64,000 nucleotides of DNA from Ulota crispa (GCA_963920765.1 OY987247.1:8404471-8468470), one strand, 5' to 3'; shown: positions 1 through 11,430, numbered from the stretch's first letter. Notes: generated by a model from the sequence alone, not told the origin. Numbers and translations are program-made.

Positions 1-850
1 TACTTGTAGGACTCATGTGATCCGTTTACAAGCCACCTTTGCATCATGAATGCTACCACCTATGATCAAGAATAACTACCTATGCATCTTTTGCTTTGAT
101 AAATTGTAGTTAATTCATACTAACTAAAAAATCAAATTAAATGGTCACAAAAATGTGTCTTATTTGACTTTCCACCAAAATATTTTCATTTTACCAAATT
201 GTTCTGATTTTTCCACACATATGCACTTTCACGTAGATGGTCCATTCACAAGCCTCCTACCTTACAGAGGGAAATCCTCCAACTTAGTAGTATAGATTTG
301 TGCAGGCCATTGGCACATATTGAAGAGTTTGGAACTGGAAGGCTAATAAGACAGGCTATTACTTTGATAACAGATGACAGGCAATAGTAGGCAATAGTAA
401 ACTGTATATTAGGTACATGGATTGGTTAAGATAAATTCGCCCAAGGCAACCCCTGTAGATTCTCATATTCAGCTTCTACAACTCTAAATGCAAAAGTTCA
501 AAGGTTTTTAATGTCATTCTTACATTTGATCAACACCTTGAAAATTCATATTTTCTTTTTTCAGTTTGTTAAAACTCCTAATAAATCGTGTTGAAACCTT
601 TTTGAATAGTCAAGAACGTCTCAATACTATGTTACAAGAGGCTCTAATCTTGTCCTTCTACTATTGGCTTGCATTTTGAGTAAGGTACCTACTCAAATTT
701 CCTTATATAGCTTCACTGAATGCAAAGCCTCCTCCTTGCGGTCTAGAGCCAACAAAGTTGCATATTCATGGAAATCTATTCAAATTCTCATTTGGATGCT
801 TCTAGGTGGGTAATATTGTATTGGTGATTAAGATTGAGTGGTGTTGTGTA
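1..850. other. AT-rich intergenic DNA, nothing recognised
   Basis: No open reading frame of note, RNA gene or paired terminal repeat was found here. The stretch is AT-rich and borders the first TTAA-flanked element at 851. Confidence 0.5.
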
Positions 851-1396
851 TTAACCCCTAAATGCCCAATTGACCATCTTTTGGTCGCTGCCCTTTTTTG
901 CAGGCTGCCCAAAATTAAATAAAAACATTTTTTGAAAAAATAAAAATATTTTTATATAGGAAAGCAAGTTTGCTTTCCAACCCAATGTGAATCATGTCAA
1001 TCCAAGTTAAACTCCATGAAGGAGAAATTTTCAAAGACAAACACTTCAGTATTTGCTAGTGTTACAACATTTACTATTTTAGGAAATTAATGATGTTCTC
1101 TCCTTCAAAAAGATTGCATTTTTGAAGTTTTGAATAGAATGTTTGTTTTTTACCAATCATACCAAATTTTAAATTATATGAATAAAATTTGCAAATTTGA
1201 TGAATATCAAATGGTAAATGCTTATAAATTCATTAAATAAGAGTCCACAACTTTTTTTGAATATTTCACTATATGGATAATTACTAAAGATCATGATTCT
1301 TGTTTTGTCTTTTGAAGCAACCTTCATTAAAGTTACAAAAATATCATTTTATGACTCATCTATGTTTTGCCCTTACCCCGGGCATTTAGGGGTTAA
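851..1396. mobile_element. TTAA-flanked MITE, family A
   Basis: A 546-bp segment starts TTAACCCCTAAATGCCC and ends with its exact reverse complement (17 bp including TTAA). TTAA lies at both borders (851-854 and 1393-1396) and the bases outside differ, so the TTAA itself is the likely target duplication. It has no coding capacity. The pattern matches non-autonomous piggyBac-like elements; the superfamily assignment is inferred from TTAA and the CCC-rich terminus, not from a transposase. Confidence 0.75.
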
Positions 1397-1741
1397 TTAA
1401 TCCTTTAGTGCACTTGTTGGTGGGTTTGGTTTACTATGCATGTGTGTTTGTGAGCCAGATCAAATTTGAGAATTTTGAATTCACATTTGGATTTAGAGAC
1501 CTTGATTTTGTTTAGGACTGCGGACAAATTCCAAAATAAGAGGGAGATTTTTACTTTTTATCCTTATTTGCCAAAAAAAAGCTGAGATTCTCCACCCGAG
1601 CTCCCCACCTATGTCTAGGGAGAACCAAAACTTAGTTACAAGTTAGCCAAAAAAATTTAGAATTGTCAAAATGAATTGATAGTGAGCAGATTTACTTCTG
1701 ACCATAAAAGCACGGTTTTTGGAAATTAGTTGTATTGCAAT
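1397..1741. other. Intergenic, with a fragment of MITE family E
   Basis: About 60 bases at 1459-1520 match the left internal half of the Mutator-type MITE at 2555-2965 (the part reading into 'tagagaccttga'). The rest is AT-rich with no recognised feature. Confidence 0.4.
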
Positions 1742-2078
1742 TTAATCTCCAAATGCCTAAGGCACCAATTTTGATGTTAAAAAAATTTCAAGAAACAGTG
1801 GTTGTTTCCCAATTTTGTACTTAAGAGTTACCATTTTTATATTAAAAAAATCGGGTGGTTCCAATAAAACTAAAAAAAATCCATACTCATCCACATTCAA
1901 TCACAAATATCTCAAAACCCACTTGACTTTTTTAGATTTTTTTTTGCACCACCATCTAAAAGCCTTGAAGTTCAAGATCCTACAATTACAATTTTGTTTC
2001 AATGTTAATAATATTCTTAAAGGACCTCAAACTGCCATGCTTAACCAGGAAAAGTACCCTCAGTCATTTAGGGGTTAA
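1742..2078. mobile_element. TTAA-flanked MITE, decayed
   Basis: The left end TTAATCTCCAAATGCCTAAG and the right end (reverse complement TTAACCCCTAAATGACTGAG) pair imperfectly, with TTAA at both borders. Length is 337 bp. It appears to be an older member of the TTAA group. The 87-residue open frame across it shows no recognisable domain. Confidence 0.5.
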
Positions 2079-2554
2079 GGTAGTCAGCATCAAAATGAAG
2101 TAATGACCAAGTTTGCCCCAAAAATAATTAGGTAACTCACATGTTACCTTCTATTGTTTACAAAGTCAAATTTGGTCGCATGCATCAAATGTCAAGCGGC
2201 TCGAGATTTGGGGGCTTTGCAAATACCCCAAACAAAGGAAACTGTATCAGGTGGTTCTCAGGGGCGGTTTGCCATGTCCCACGTCCCACGTCTCATGTCC
2301 CACTGAAATCTCAGAATCTGATTGGTGGAGAACTAAAAGGTTTGGACAAGGCAATTCAAGCTAAAGTCTCAAGTCTCACATCCTAATATCACTATATTTT
2401 GCTCACATGGAAATATTATTTGGAAGTCTTGGCGCCAAGTAGGTGGGACTTTGCTCAAGGTTTGGGTTGACTATTTTGTTTGACACAACTTTTAGTTGAA
2501 ATCCCACCAAGTGATTTGCACAAAATATATGTAGAATTTTTTGTATTTTTTTTT
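2079..2554. other. Intergenic, nothing recognised
   Basis: Slightly higher GC around 2170-2340, with a short CCCACGT direct repetition near 2278-2300. Open frames here are short and without recognised domains. Confidence 0.4.
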
Positions 2555-2965
2555 GGGAATTGATATGTGTACCACACCCTTTCAACTACTATACCACACC
2601 CCAAGATGAATTTCAAATTTCTACTATCAAAAAATAAAATTTCAGAATTTGGAATTTAGATTTGGACTTAGAGACCTTGATTTAGTCTAGAATCACAAAA
2701 AGGTTCTAATCGAACAACACCAATGAAAAAGCTTATCTTTTTTTATAAATAAAAGTAAAAGTATTATTTTTGCCCCTAGTTGAACTTAGTCATTGGGTGT
2801 TGTTCAGTTACGATGTTTTCATGTGGTTCTAAACTAAATGCCAGTGCCTAAGTCCAAAACTGAATCCCATATTCTCAAATTCAACTTTTTGATGGTAGAA
2901 ATCTAAAATTTTCCCCATAGGTGTGGTAGAATAGTTGAAAAGATGTGGTACACATATCAATGCCC
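2555..2965. mobile_element. Mutator-type MITE, family E copy 1
   Basis: The element begins GGGAATTGATATGTGTACCA and ends with the inverse (…ACACATATCAATGCCC). It is nearly palindromic over its length: the left half mirrors the right half around a loop at about 2740-2780. Two other full copies lie at 46503-46913 and 63569-63976. The flanking 9 bases are T-rich on both sides (7 of 9 match), consistent with a 9-bp duplication, which is the Mutator rule. Confidence 0.7.
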
Positions 2966-3389
2966 TTCCTTTTTATCTTTGTTAAAAGTTTATATAATTT
3001 TGGCATTAGCTACCTCAACACATTAAAAAAAAAAGTCATAAAATAACAAAAGTAGGATATCAAAATCCATTAAAAATAACATTAGGTGAGTAAAAACTTG
3101 GATGAAAGTTACAATAGTTAACTAAATTTTATGGATGAACATGCACATGGATGATTCTATCCTCTCTCTTTTTTCCCTTACCTAGATGCGTTTTAAGTTT
3201 TGTGGCTCAACTACAATAATAACTATATTTAGTGTTATCCACACTAGTTACAAATTGTAACAATATATGTCAACAACACTATTAGTGTTATCAACACTAA
3301 ATATCAATATAAACACTATTTGTTTATCAAATTTTTACCAATTTTTTTGAATTAGTGCCATGATAGTTTAGCCTACACTAGAAAAGTAT
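2966..3389. repeat. Dispersed repeat Z, copy 1, in AT-rich DNA
   Basis: About 3050-3150 resembles 19505-19575 (shared 'aacttggatgaaagttac' and 'aaattttatggatgaa'). About 3230-3380 resembles the reverse complement of 29770-29990, with repeated AGTGTT words. It is probably an old dispersed element; no termini could be defined. Confidence 0.4.
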
Positions 3390-4337
3390 TCAACGCCCCT
3401 AAAGGCCCAAGTGGCCCCTCAAGAGCCAAGTGGGGTTTTAGGCATGTACCTATAGTTAAACTATTTTGTATGATTTTTTGAAACTTTTATTGAAGGTGGG
3501 GAATTCAAAAACGTACTTGGTCATCCAAATTTTTCTTCATTCCAACATTCAACAAAGAAAGTATGCAAGAATTTATCAAAATTAGGGGAAGAGGAATAGT
3601 TTGGGTAGGGCCCCTCCTTTTTAAGAGGGTGTTGATTCCAAAAAGGGTTAGTTCTTACAAGCACAAGGTGTGGACACTTGGGCAAAGGGGACTGGAGTGG
3701 AAGGAACCCATCTTGGGGGACTCCCAACCCTCCATTCCTTTTATCCATTGTAAAATTTAGTACTTTAATTTTTTGAGTGGTTTGTGTTTTTCTTTTTCTT
3801 TTTTATAATTATAATTTTGAAAGTTGTAGTGGGCTAAGAACCCTTGCTTTTTACCCTTTAGATTGGTGTAATTCAAACCTCTAAATTTTACATAAAGCAT
3901 CCAATTTTGCCTAGTGTATTTGCAAATGTTAGGACCTTCTGGCATTCAATTGTTTTTTGGAGTATGTTGTACACTTCCAAATCATTTGAGAATTCTCCAG
4001 CACATGTCTAACTTGGTTTTCTATATGGAGCAATTAAACCTCAACTTTGTGTAGAGTAATTTTTTTGCTATAGGAGCAATCAAAGGCCTCTAAAAATTTG
4101 GGCAAGAAGGATAATACTTTTTTCTTTCACTTTAGATGTCAGTATCTCACTCCTCTCCTTTTGAAATGAGCTAAATTTTATTCCATGAGTACCTCCCATA
4201 GTCTAGAGCATGATCCTATCATAGTTGGATTTTGGAAAAAACACAAAAACAAAACTTCTCTTTCTACTCATTCCTCTAAAAGTGGCAGTTTTAAGTGATT
4301 TTTACAAAATAAAAAGGCTTGGGCCTTTAGGGGTTAA
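3390..4337 (+). mobile_element. TTAA-flanked element, family B copy 1
   Basis: The right end reads CCTTTAGGGGTTAA (TTAA 4334-4337). The left end is a decayed version (TCAACGCCCCTAAAGGCCC). It shares internal blocks with copies at 22497, 24298, 27645, 28586 and 48900, notably 'ttttttgaaacttttattga' near the left and 'caacattca' further in. Length is about 948 bp. Short open frames on both strands have no recognised domain, so it is non-autonomous. Confidence 0.7.
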
Positions 4338-4626
4338 GTTTCTAACCAAGCGAGAATTAGAGTGAGGTAAATGTGCAGGGTAAGAGCTTAACGTAAGGGC
4401 ATCGTCACGTTTATGCCATTGGAAAGTAGGGCAAAACTTGAGTAACTAGTGGTGCAAACATGAGATTGCCACTACATGAGGCCCTTTAGCTTACTTAAAA
4501 ATTGCTTGAGAAAAATATTGTCACATGTCCATTTTCTTGGCAAGAGTGACATTTTGCATTGTGACACCATTCTGCAATTTCCTATGTGACGTTCACAAGT
4601 ATAAGGACAACATAAAATGCAAAGGA
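4338..4626. repeat. Dispersed repeat Y, copy 1
   Basis: About 4370-4560 matches 12360-12550 in order and orientation at roughly 70% by eye (shared words include 'gtaagggcat', 'gagtaactag' and 'aaaatattg'). No terminal repeats or coding potential were found. Confidence 0.45.
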
Positions 4627-4634
4627 TTTATTTA

Positions 4635-4971
4635 GGGTCTTGATACTGCCACCCCTCTTTTTGATATTGCCACCCATCCTTTACAACATTGTTCAATTTT
4701 TAATGGTTTTTTGGGACTATTTCTTTTTGAAAATTTTAGGATTAAATATGTATCAAATTAAGTGATTTTTTGTTGGTGTTTTCAAATGATAAATTGCAAT
4801 CAAATTTTTGATTAAAAAGGATAATAGAGTATTATCATTTTGAAAAACACCAACAAAAAATCACTTGATTTTATACATATTTAATTCTAAACTTTTTATT
4901 AAAAAATTGTCGCTGAAAACCACTAGAAATTGAAAAATAATGTAAAAGAGGGGGTGGAAGTATCAAGACCC
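4635..4971. mobile_element. hAT-type MITE, family G copy 1
   Basis: The terminal inverted repeat GGGTCTTGATACTGCCACCC pairs with …GTATCAAGACCC. A perfect 8-bp direct repeat TTTATTTA flanks it (4627-4634 and 4972-4979), the duplication size typical of hAT transposons. The interior is also largely self-complementary. It is 337 bp long with no coding sequence. A relative lies at 50610-50978. Confidence 0.8.
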
Positions 4972-4979
4972 TTTATTTA

Positions 4980-5257
4980 GACGGCACTTACACTAGAATA
5001 AATAACATCATAAGTACGATAACACTAAATACCATTGTTAGTGCATTGAGAAAACAAACTGAAATCTATGCACGACGGTGTTGAAATATTGCGGTTTTCA
5101 ACAAATAGGAAGAACGGGGTAATTTAAAATTCAAATAAAGTGAAAATGGCATACATTCGTGGGGAGAGAGGGCATCTTTTCATGCGCATGCAACGACTCC
5201 ATAATTTCAGTACAGTACCCGGACGTACAGAACGAGGACTCCATGACAAGAGCATTC
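4980..5257. other. Intergenic, nothing recognised
   Basis: AT-rich with a short mixed-composition stretch at 5155-5250. No paired repeats were found. Confidence 0.3.
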
Positions 5258-5544
5258 TACACCAAATAGTGCATTTAGGTTGCCCCACACTAATTTCTTG
5301 ACATTTCACACTATTTAAATATTTATTGCTGCTATAGTAATTTTTAATAATTTTTAAAGGGCTTGACAATTACTACATAGTTTTAGAATGACAAATTAGT
5401 AACATCCAAGTTGTAAACCGAGTGAAATCATAATATATAAAGAGTTGCATACACTTCCAAGTGGGCAAGTGGTGGGTCATGAGGAAACTTTCCAAGGTAA
5501 GGCAACCTAATTGTTGAGGCAACCTATATGCACTATTTGGTGTA
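5258..5544 (+). mobile_element. MITE family F copy 1
   Basis: The terminal inverted repeat TACACCAAATAGTGCATTTA pairs with …TGCACTATTTGGTGTA. The right end abuts copy 2: the two share the TA in GGTGTACACC at 5539-5548. No coding sequence. Other copies are at 5543, 5986 (inverted), 34693, and a decayed one at 11905. Confidence 0.75.
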
Positions 5545-5848
5545 CACCAAATAGTGCATTTAGGTTGCCCCATACTAATTTCTTGACATTCCACACTATT
5601 TAAATATTTATTGTTGCTACAGTAATTTTTAGCAATAGTTATTGTAATAAATTATTTTTAAAAGACTTGGCAAGTACTACAAAGTTGTAGAAAGACAAAC
5701 TAGCAATATTTAAGTTGTAAATCAAGTGAAATCTAAATATATAAAGAGTTGCATGCACTTCCAAGTGAGCAAGTGGTGGGTCATGAGGAAACTTTCCAAG
5801 GTAAGGCAACCTAATTGTTGAGGCAACCTAAATGCACTATTTGGTGTA
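5543..5848 (+). mobile_element. MITE family F copy 2, tandem with copy 1
   Basis: Same orientation and near-identical sequence to copy 1, starting at the shared TA. The right end reads TGCACTATTTGGTGTA. The head-to-tail arrangement suggests insertion into, or duplication at, the terminus of copy 1. Confidence 0.75.
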
Positions 5849-5985
5849 TATCAATAGCAAGTGAGCAATAGCAAGTGAGCAACAGCATAGCATGGATGAA
5901 TTTGGAAGTTTCTATAGAAAGAGACTCTGAGCACTTCAAGGAGCCACTTGGGCTCAAAGATACACGCAATTAATTCCGACACATA

Positions 5986-6291
5986 ACACCAAATAGTGCA
6001 TTTAAGTTGCCTCAACAATTAGGTTGCCTTACCTTGGAAAGTTACCTCATGACCCACCACTTGCCCACCTGGAAGTGCATGCAACTCTTTACATACTAAA
6101 ATTTCACTTGGTTTACAACTTGAATGTTGTTAGTTTGTATTTCTATAACTTTGTAATAGTTGTAAAATCTTAAAAAAAATATTTACCATAATAATTATTG
6201 ATAAAAGGCTATTGTAGTAGTAGTAAGTATTTAAATAGTGTGGAATGTCGAGTAATTAGTATGGGGCAACCTAAATGCACTATTTGGTGTA
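5986..6291 (-). mobile_element. MITE family F copy 3, inverted
   Basis: The same family in the opposite orientation, 137 bp downstream of copy 2. Both ends carry CACCAAATAGTGCATTTA in inverse. Together the three copies could form a long stem in single-stranded DNA or RNA. Confidence 0.75.
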
Positions 6292-6401
6292 GATAAGAAG
6301 GTTTACATTTCCTAGCTTTTTGAAATAGCTGGATTCAACATTCCAGCCCAGCGTTTTTTTTGGTTTTAGACAGGCAGCTTCTCAAGCCATATGGTGGTTT
6401 A

Positions 6402-6715
6402 GAGCATCTCCACCGGTCAAGACTCGCTCAAAGTTTTCCATCTGGTTTGGCAAGGCCCAAAGGCTCTCAATCTCCACCCATGTTCTTTGAAAAGGTGGCA
6501 TTACACTCAAACACACCCCATAAATAAACAGTTGACTACTTATCTAGGGAAGTAGAGAATAAAACTCACTAAACTTATGGTGAATAGTACATGAATACTA
6601 GCTTGGAGAGTGACTTGCTAAACTCACCAAATAAGAGAGTTTGAGAGGGGCCTAAGAGGGGCTTGGCTACTTTTCATCCATTTTGAGTGAGCCAAAGCCA
6701 CCGGTGGAGATGCTC
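6402..6715. mobile_element. Harbinger-type (TTA) MITE, family D copy 1
   Basis: The perfect terminal repeat GAGCATCTCCACCGGT pairs with ACCGGTGGAGATGCTC. TTA lies at 6399-6401 and 6716-6718, the 3-bp target duplication of PIF/Harbinger elements. It is 314 bp with no coding sequence. It shows the uninterrupted form of the site (…CCACCCATGTTC…) that is occupied by insertions in copies 2 and 3. Confidence 0.85.
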
Positions 6716-6910
6716 TTACAAAGATGCCTATATGGCCCTACAAGATTTTTTTAAGTGCAAAATTGGGCTCCAAGTAATTACACTTTGAGCTTGTTGATTG
6801 TGAATGAATTTTCCTAAAATCAAAAACTTGTATTGCAAGAATGAATTTTATGAAATGTGGGTTGCAAAACCCAAAAAATTATAACAAAAGAGACATTATC
6901 TCAACAAAAC

Positions 6911-8423
6911 TTAACCCCTGAGCGTACATGCCATTTTCACCAAAATCAAGGTTTTTGGAGACTGAAAACTTTGATGCATCGTACCTCAATCAATTGGATG
7001 ATCTACAAAAGTAACCATTGGAAATAGTGGAACACCTATTTAGAAAATGGCTTGCAAATTTTGGGAACAATTGACCATGGGAGATGGGAGATTATAGAAT
7101 TCAATCAAACATGTGATGACAAAATCTCATTTTTGGTAGGTAGTTGCTATTTGATGATTTTTTTAAAATTCTGTAAGTTTTTGATTCATCTCAAATTTTG
7201 TAAGTAGCAAGATTGGATGTGAATGCACACACTTGTAAATTATTGAAAATTGCACTTTGTTTTATGTCAAATTTTAAGGGTTCAAATCGCTATTGCAAGG
7301 AAAACAATAACCAGCACAGTTGGTGACGGTTGCCATAATAAGGGTCTAGAACATGCTTGAACCCTTGCCAACAACTTTCCTACTACCATAAAGCTTACAC
7401 ATGGAAGCTTGCAAGGGATATTGACCAGTTGCAGCATGTAGAACGCTGCTTGTCACCATGCCTTGTACGGTGCAACCACGCCCTGTATGGTGTTTTCATC
7501 CAATCAACTCTCTTATAGCACTTATACAACTTTTGGGTTTCGTTGCCATGTTTCCATTGGCATGGACAACTTGAATGCCTTCATAATTGTAGTTTATAGC
7601 AAGATCAAAAAGTTAGATGGAGGGTGATTGCAAGAATGACTTGTACTACATTCTGTCCCCTTCACCTTATGCAGCTTGTTTTTTGCTTGTAACTTTTGCA
7701 AAAGAAGTCATATTGATTTGTCCTTTTACAGTAACATGAACATGCAAGTTATTGATGTTTAGTGATTTTTTGGTGTTTTTTAAAGTTATTTTGCTATTTT
7801 AAGCAGCCCCCAAATGGGTGATAACCTTGGCCATTTTGGGGGTTTTTAGTACTATTTTGGGTCCAAAAAAGCTTTCCTAGTGCTATAAATTAGGGATGTT
7901 GTTTATGGAGCATGCTTACACACATTTGTAGAAGGGTTTTGCAAAATTAAAAATTCCATGGCATCTACATTGTCTCAAAGTGAGCATCCTATCTCCTTTC
8001 ATTGGCAAAATACGAAGAAATTCCTCAACAAAGCAATTGTACCATGTGAATGTTTCTTATGGGTTCTCAAATGGCTAGTTTTTATTTTTTATTTTTTAAT
8101 TATTTTACTATTTTCTAAAAAGCAAGAAAGAAATTGGCTTTTTGTTGGTGATTTTGTTTTGCACATAACTTTTAGAATAAAAATTTTCTAGGTCTAAATT
8201 TTTCATGAGTATGCTATTTTAATTGCTTTGCAAATTTTCCATGTTTTGTTTTATTTTTTGAAAAATTATTCCAAAAGCTCAATAGTACTATTAGTACTAC
8301 CAGTACTAAGGGTGTTTGAGACAAAACAAAGAGGTCATTCTTGCAATTACCCTCCAGTACCTCAAACAAAGCTTTGAAATCATGGGAGGTGGTATTTGAG
8401 GCGCTAGGGCGCTCATGGATTAA
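6911..8423 (+). mobile_element. TTAA-flanked element, family I copy 1, with nested insert
   Basis: The left end is TTAACCCCTGAGCG (TTAA 6911-6914). The right end is GGGCGCTCATGGATTAA (TTAA 8420-8423). The interior matches the reverse complement of family I copy 2 at 60907-61663 over most of its length, for example 'gggtctagaacatg' and 'caagggatattga'. A 737-bp element (7619-8355) interrupts it near the right end. Without that insert it would be about 776 bp, close to copy 2. Confidence 0.75.
7619..8355. mobile_element. Nested TIR element J
   Basis: GGAGGGTGATTGCAAGAATG at 7619 pairs with CATTCTTGCAATTACCCTCC ending at 8355. It sits inside family I copy 1, and the other family I copy lacks it. 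I could not find a convincing target duplication. The 77-residue frame at 7958-8191 begins with a hydrophilic stretch followed by a hydrophobic one and matches nothing I know. Confidence 0.6.
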
Positions 8424-8739
8424 GGGTAGGCTTGATTTTCAAATAATATGGTTCTACATGGCATGAAGATCAGGTTGTTTTTTGTTTAATTTCTAACTTA
8501 GATAGTTGACTGGTTACAAACAACAATTTTTTTCTTTTAAAGTGTGGCAGGAATCCAAATTTAGAAAGTTGAGCAACATCTCACTCCATGACGTTGTTTA
8601 TTCCTCATTTTTTTGTATAGGCTTGACACTTGAATTTTTTTTTGTAGCTATCTAGCTTTTAAAAGCCTAAAAGAAACCCTATTCTAGCCTAGCGCTCTCC
8701 GGAAACCATGGAGGGATTGACATGTACCCAAATACAACA
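8424..8739. other. Intergenic, nothing recognised
   Basis: AT-rich; no paired repeats or coding potential recognised. Confidence 0.3.
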
Positions 8740-9055
8740 AGTACATACTATATACGAGTGTAAACCCATCTTGCTATTGCAAAATGAGTTCACAAACTCG
8801 TTCCATTTATAGTTTTTGCACTTTTACTTTTGTCCAAACTCATACTTGTTTGTGAACCCATTTTGCTATTGCAAAATGAGTTTACAAACTCATTCCATTT
8901 ATAGCTTTTGCACTTTTATTTTTGTCCAATTTCAACTTGGATCAATTGGTGCTTGACTCCCACTTTTAGGCGGAAAGCAAGCTAAAAATGGATTCATCAA
9001 ACTGACACACACACATACACACGCACCCAATTTTTTTATATATATAGTATATTAT
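8740..9055. repeat. Dispersed repeat V with CA-rich tail, copy 1
   Basis: An internally duplicated motif (…ATTTTGCTATTGCAAAATGA…) is followed by 'ggattcatcaaac', a CACACA-rich run and a short AT run. The same order of blocks recurs at 23425-23925. The family is unknown. Confidence 0.5.
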
Positions 9056-9109
9056 ATACAATTAAGCCCTCCACGCTGGACGCAAGGGGCGCGCTTTTGC
9101 AGTTTGTAT

Positions 9110-9735
9110 GGGCATCTCCACCAGTCCTTGCAAGTTCAAAGGTTTCATCTATTTTAAGGGTCCTCAGCCTCCTTGATCTTTACCCATGTAGATCTTTTTT
9201 TTTTCATTTTATGAGGGTAGAGCAACCCGCACCCAACAATGCAAGCAAGTAAGGAAGAAATGGACAAAGTTAGATAGGATTGTCAAAATGCGGACGTTCA
9301 TCTAAAAATTGTACTAACATCAATAAACTTCATCCCAGTTCTGGTAACTTTGGCGTTGGCTTGGAGAAAGGTTTGGAAATTTCATCCATTTATTTATCGT
9401 AGTTTTTCAATGTTAAGGTAGCCACTGAGGCAGTGACCATTTGAGGTAAGATATAAGCAAATTCATGTCAAAACAAAAAACCCTCCACCCATGCTCTTCA
9501 AAAAGGTAGCCTTATACTCAACATGTCCCATAAATAATCATTTGATTGCTTGTCAAGGAACGTAAAGGATAAATTTTAATAAATTCAGGATGAATAGTGA
9601 TGAATAGTGTCTTGAAGGGCCTCTGCTAGAAACGGTAAGACAAAGTGTCTTAAGAGGGTTTTAAAAGGGCCCTCAACACTTTTCATCCACTTTGGGCGTG
9701 TGTCAGACTTTGGGAAGGCACTGGTGGAGATGCCC
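9110..9735. mobile_element. Harbinger-type MITE, family D copy 2, interrupted
   Basis: Ends GGGCATCTCCACCAGT and ACTGGTGGAGATGCCC pair. The interior is split at 9189-9486 by about 298 bp of unrelated DNA flanked on both sides by ACCCATG (9182-9188 and 9487-9493), at the same point where copy 3 is interrupted. TTA at 9736-9738 is shared with copy 3, which follows immediately. Confidence 0.7.
9189..9486. mobile_element. Insertion within family D copy 2
   Basis: About 298 bp with no match to other D copies and bounded by the heptamer ACCCATG on both sides. I see no clear terminal inverted repeat and no coding sequence. It is called from the interrupted host element and the duplicated heptamer. 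Confidence 0.5.
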
Positions 9736-10021
9736 TTAGAGCATCTCTAGTAGTCCAGGCACTTTCAAGATTTTCCATCTATTTTGGCCAGCCCTCAAGC
9801 CCTTGATCTCCACCCATGTAGGGAATACCAAAAAAGCCATGGAAAGACATGCCTCGGACCCTGGGCCACCCGAGCCTAACCTGCTGGTTGAGGGCGGGTA
9901 CCTGTGGGAGACCCGGGCTAGAGAGCCTGCCAACTCAGCCACTCGAGCTTAGTGGCACTACATTCATGTTGAGAAAAAGGGTTCAAGCTCCAGGACATAA
10001 AATGTGCCCCCATTAGTGAGT

Positions 10022-10400
10022 GTTAAAACTTAAAGAGGTTATGGTGTGTTACTAAAGGGCTTATGGTGTGTTACTAAAGGGCTTATGGTGTGTTACTAAA
10101 GGGCTTATGGTGTGTTACTAAAGAGGTTATGGTGTGTTACTAAAGAGGTTATGGTGTGTTACTAAAGAGGTTATGGTGTGATGATAAAGAGGTTATGGTG
10201 TGATGATAAAGAGGTTATGGTGTGATGATAAAGAGGTTATGGTGTGATGATAAAGAGGTTATGGTGTGATGATAAAGAGGTTATGGTGTGATGATAAAGA
10301 GGTTATGGTGTGATAATAAAGAGGTTATGGTGTGATACTAAAGAGGTTATGGTGTGATACTAAAGAGGGAAGGTGTGATATTAAAGAGGTGGGGTGTGAT
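10022..10400 (+). repeat. 22-bp tandem array, left arm
   Basis: Units such as AAAGAGGTTATGGTGTGATG, with variants (…GTGTTACT, …GGGCTTATGG) in ordered blocks. I count six GATGAT-type units here against seven in the mirror array. Confidence 0.85.
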
Positions 10401-10595
10401 ATAAAAGAAGTTAATGTTACTACTAATCATACTACTAAAATCTCAATTACCTCTGTAATATCACATCCTAACCTCTTCAATATCACATCTCCATTCTCTG
10501 CGATATTATGGATACAATGATAGTGACTTTTGTAATATCACATTTGACCTCTTTAATATCATATTGTACCTTCTTTAATACCACACCGTACCTCT

Positions 10596-11430
10596 TTAAC
10601 CCCTAAAGGACCATTGCCCCTACGGGGAACAAATAGGATTTCAAGTAAGTACCTACGGCCTCAATTTTTATCTTGTTTTTTTGAAACTTTTTTTGAAGGT
10701 AGGAATACACATTTACTTTTGGGGAATCAAAAAAAAATTCCTTGTTTTTTTCCAATTGATGCTAGGGAGCAAAAGTTATGCCCAAATAAGCACAAATTTT
10801 GGGAGTTTGGGCAGCAAAAAAATTTGTACAAAAACTTGAAATATATTTTTAATTTTTTTTTCTCCTAGATTACATCTTTATCAACATCTGAAGCTTTGAC
10901 TCATTCCATTTGGACTACTCATGAGAAAGTTATGGACAATCTTGTTTTTAGGGCAATTCAAGCATCTTCTTGAAAAATAACTTATAAACTTCTTTTTTGA
11001 ATGCAAGTTTAACATTTTTTCAAATTTTTTTTTGGAGAGGGTGAAGTTTGCTTTCTAGGACAACCTCACTATTGGGATTATTCAATTCCATTGCATGGTT
11101 ATTAGCAATTTAAGTTTTTGTTCAATCTCATACCTTCTTCTACCTAATGATTTTTTAAAGAATGAAACTTAAGTACTTTTTGTTCTAATTCTTTTCCCAA
11201 GATTACCAACTCAACTTCCCACCACAAAAAAAGTAAAGTTCCAAACTTTATGGTGCAAAAAATTAAAGTTAAAATGTTCAAAGTTAAATAACATAGTCAT
11301 GCAAGGTGCAAAAAACTTGTTTTTTGCACTTTAAATGCAATCATCATCCAATCTATTTGGTCAAAGTTCTTGAATTTTGTAGGACATGTTTTTATACTAG
11401 TCTAGGAAAAGATCCATGGTTAGATATGCT
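10596..11430 (+). mobile_element. TTAA-flanked element, family C copy 1, truncated
   Basis: Starts TTAACCCCTAAAGGACCATT (TTAA 10596-10599). It is the mirror of family C copy 2 but lacks its last roughly 98 bp, because the fold-back arm ends within it. The layout resembles family B: an early GGGA(A)CAAATRGGATTT block, then 'ttttttgaaactttttttga'. Confidence 0.8.

Larger units (their letters stand above)
9819..11430 (+). repeat. Left arm of fold-back element
   Basis: Mirrors 13133-14765. Open frames of 62 and 84 residues (10332-10520 and 10614-10868) have the same translation in both arms. That reflects arm identity, not a known protein. The arm stops inside its TTAA element, at 'ttagatatgc'. 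Confidence 0.9.

Noticed and set aside
9944..9991. Possible pol III A and B boxes (GAGCTTAGTGGCAC, GGTTCAAGCTCC) in the fold-back cap
   Set aside because: B box is imperfect, spacing is short, and there is no tail; kept as part of the fold-back element.
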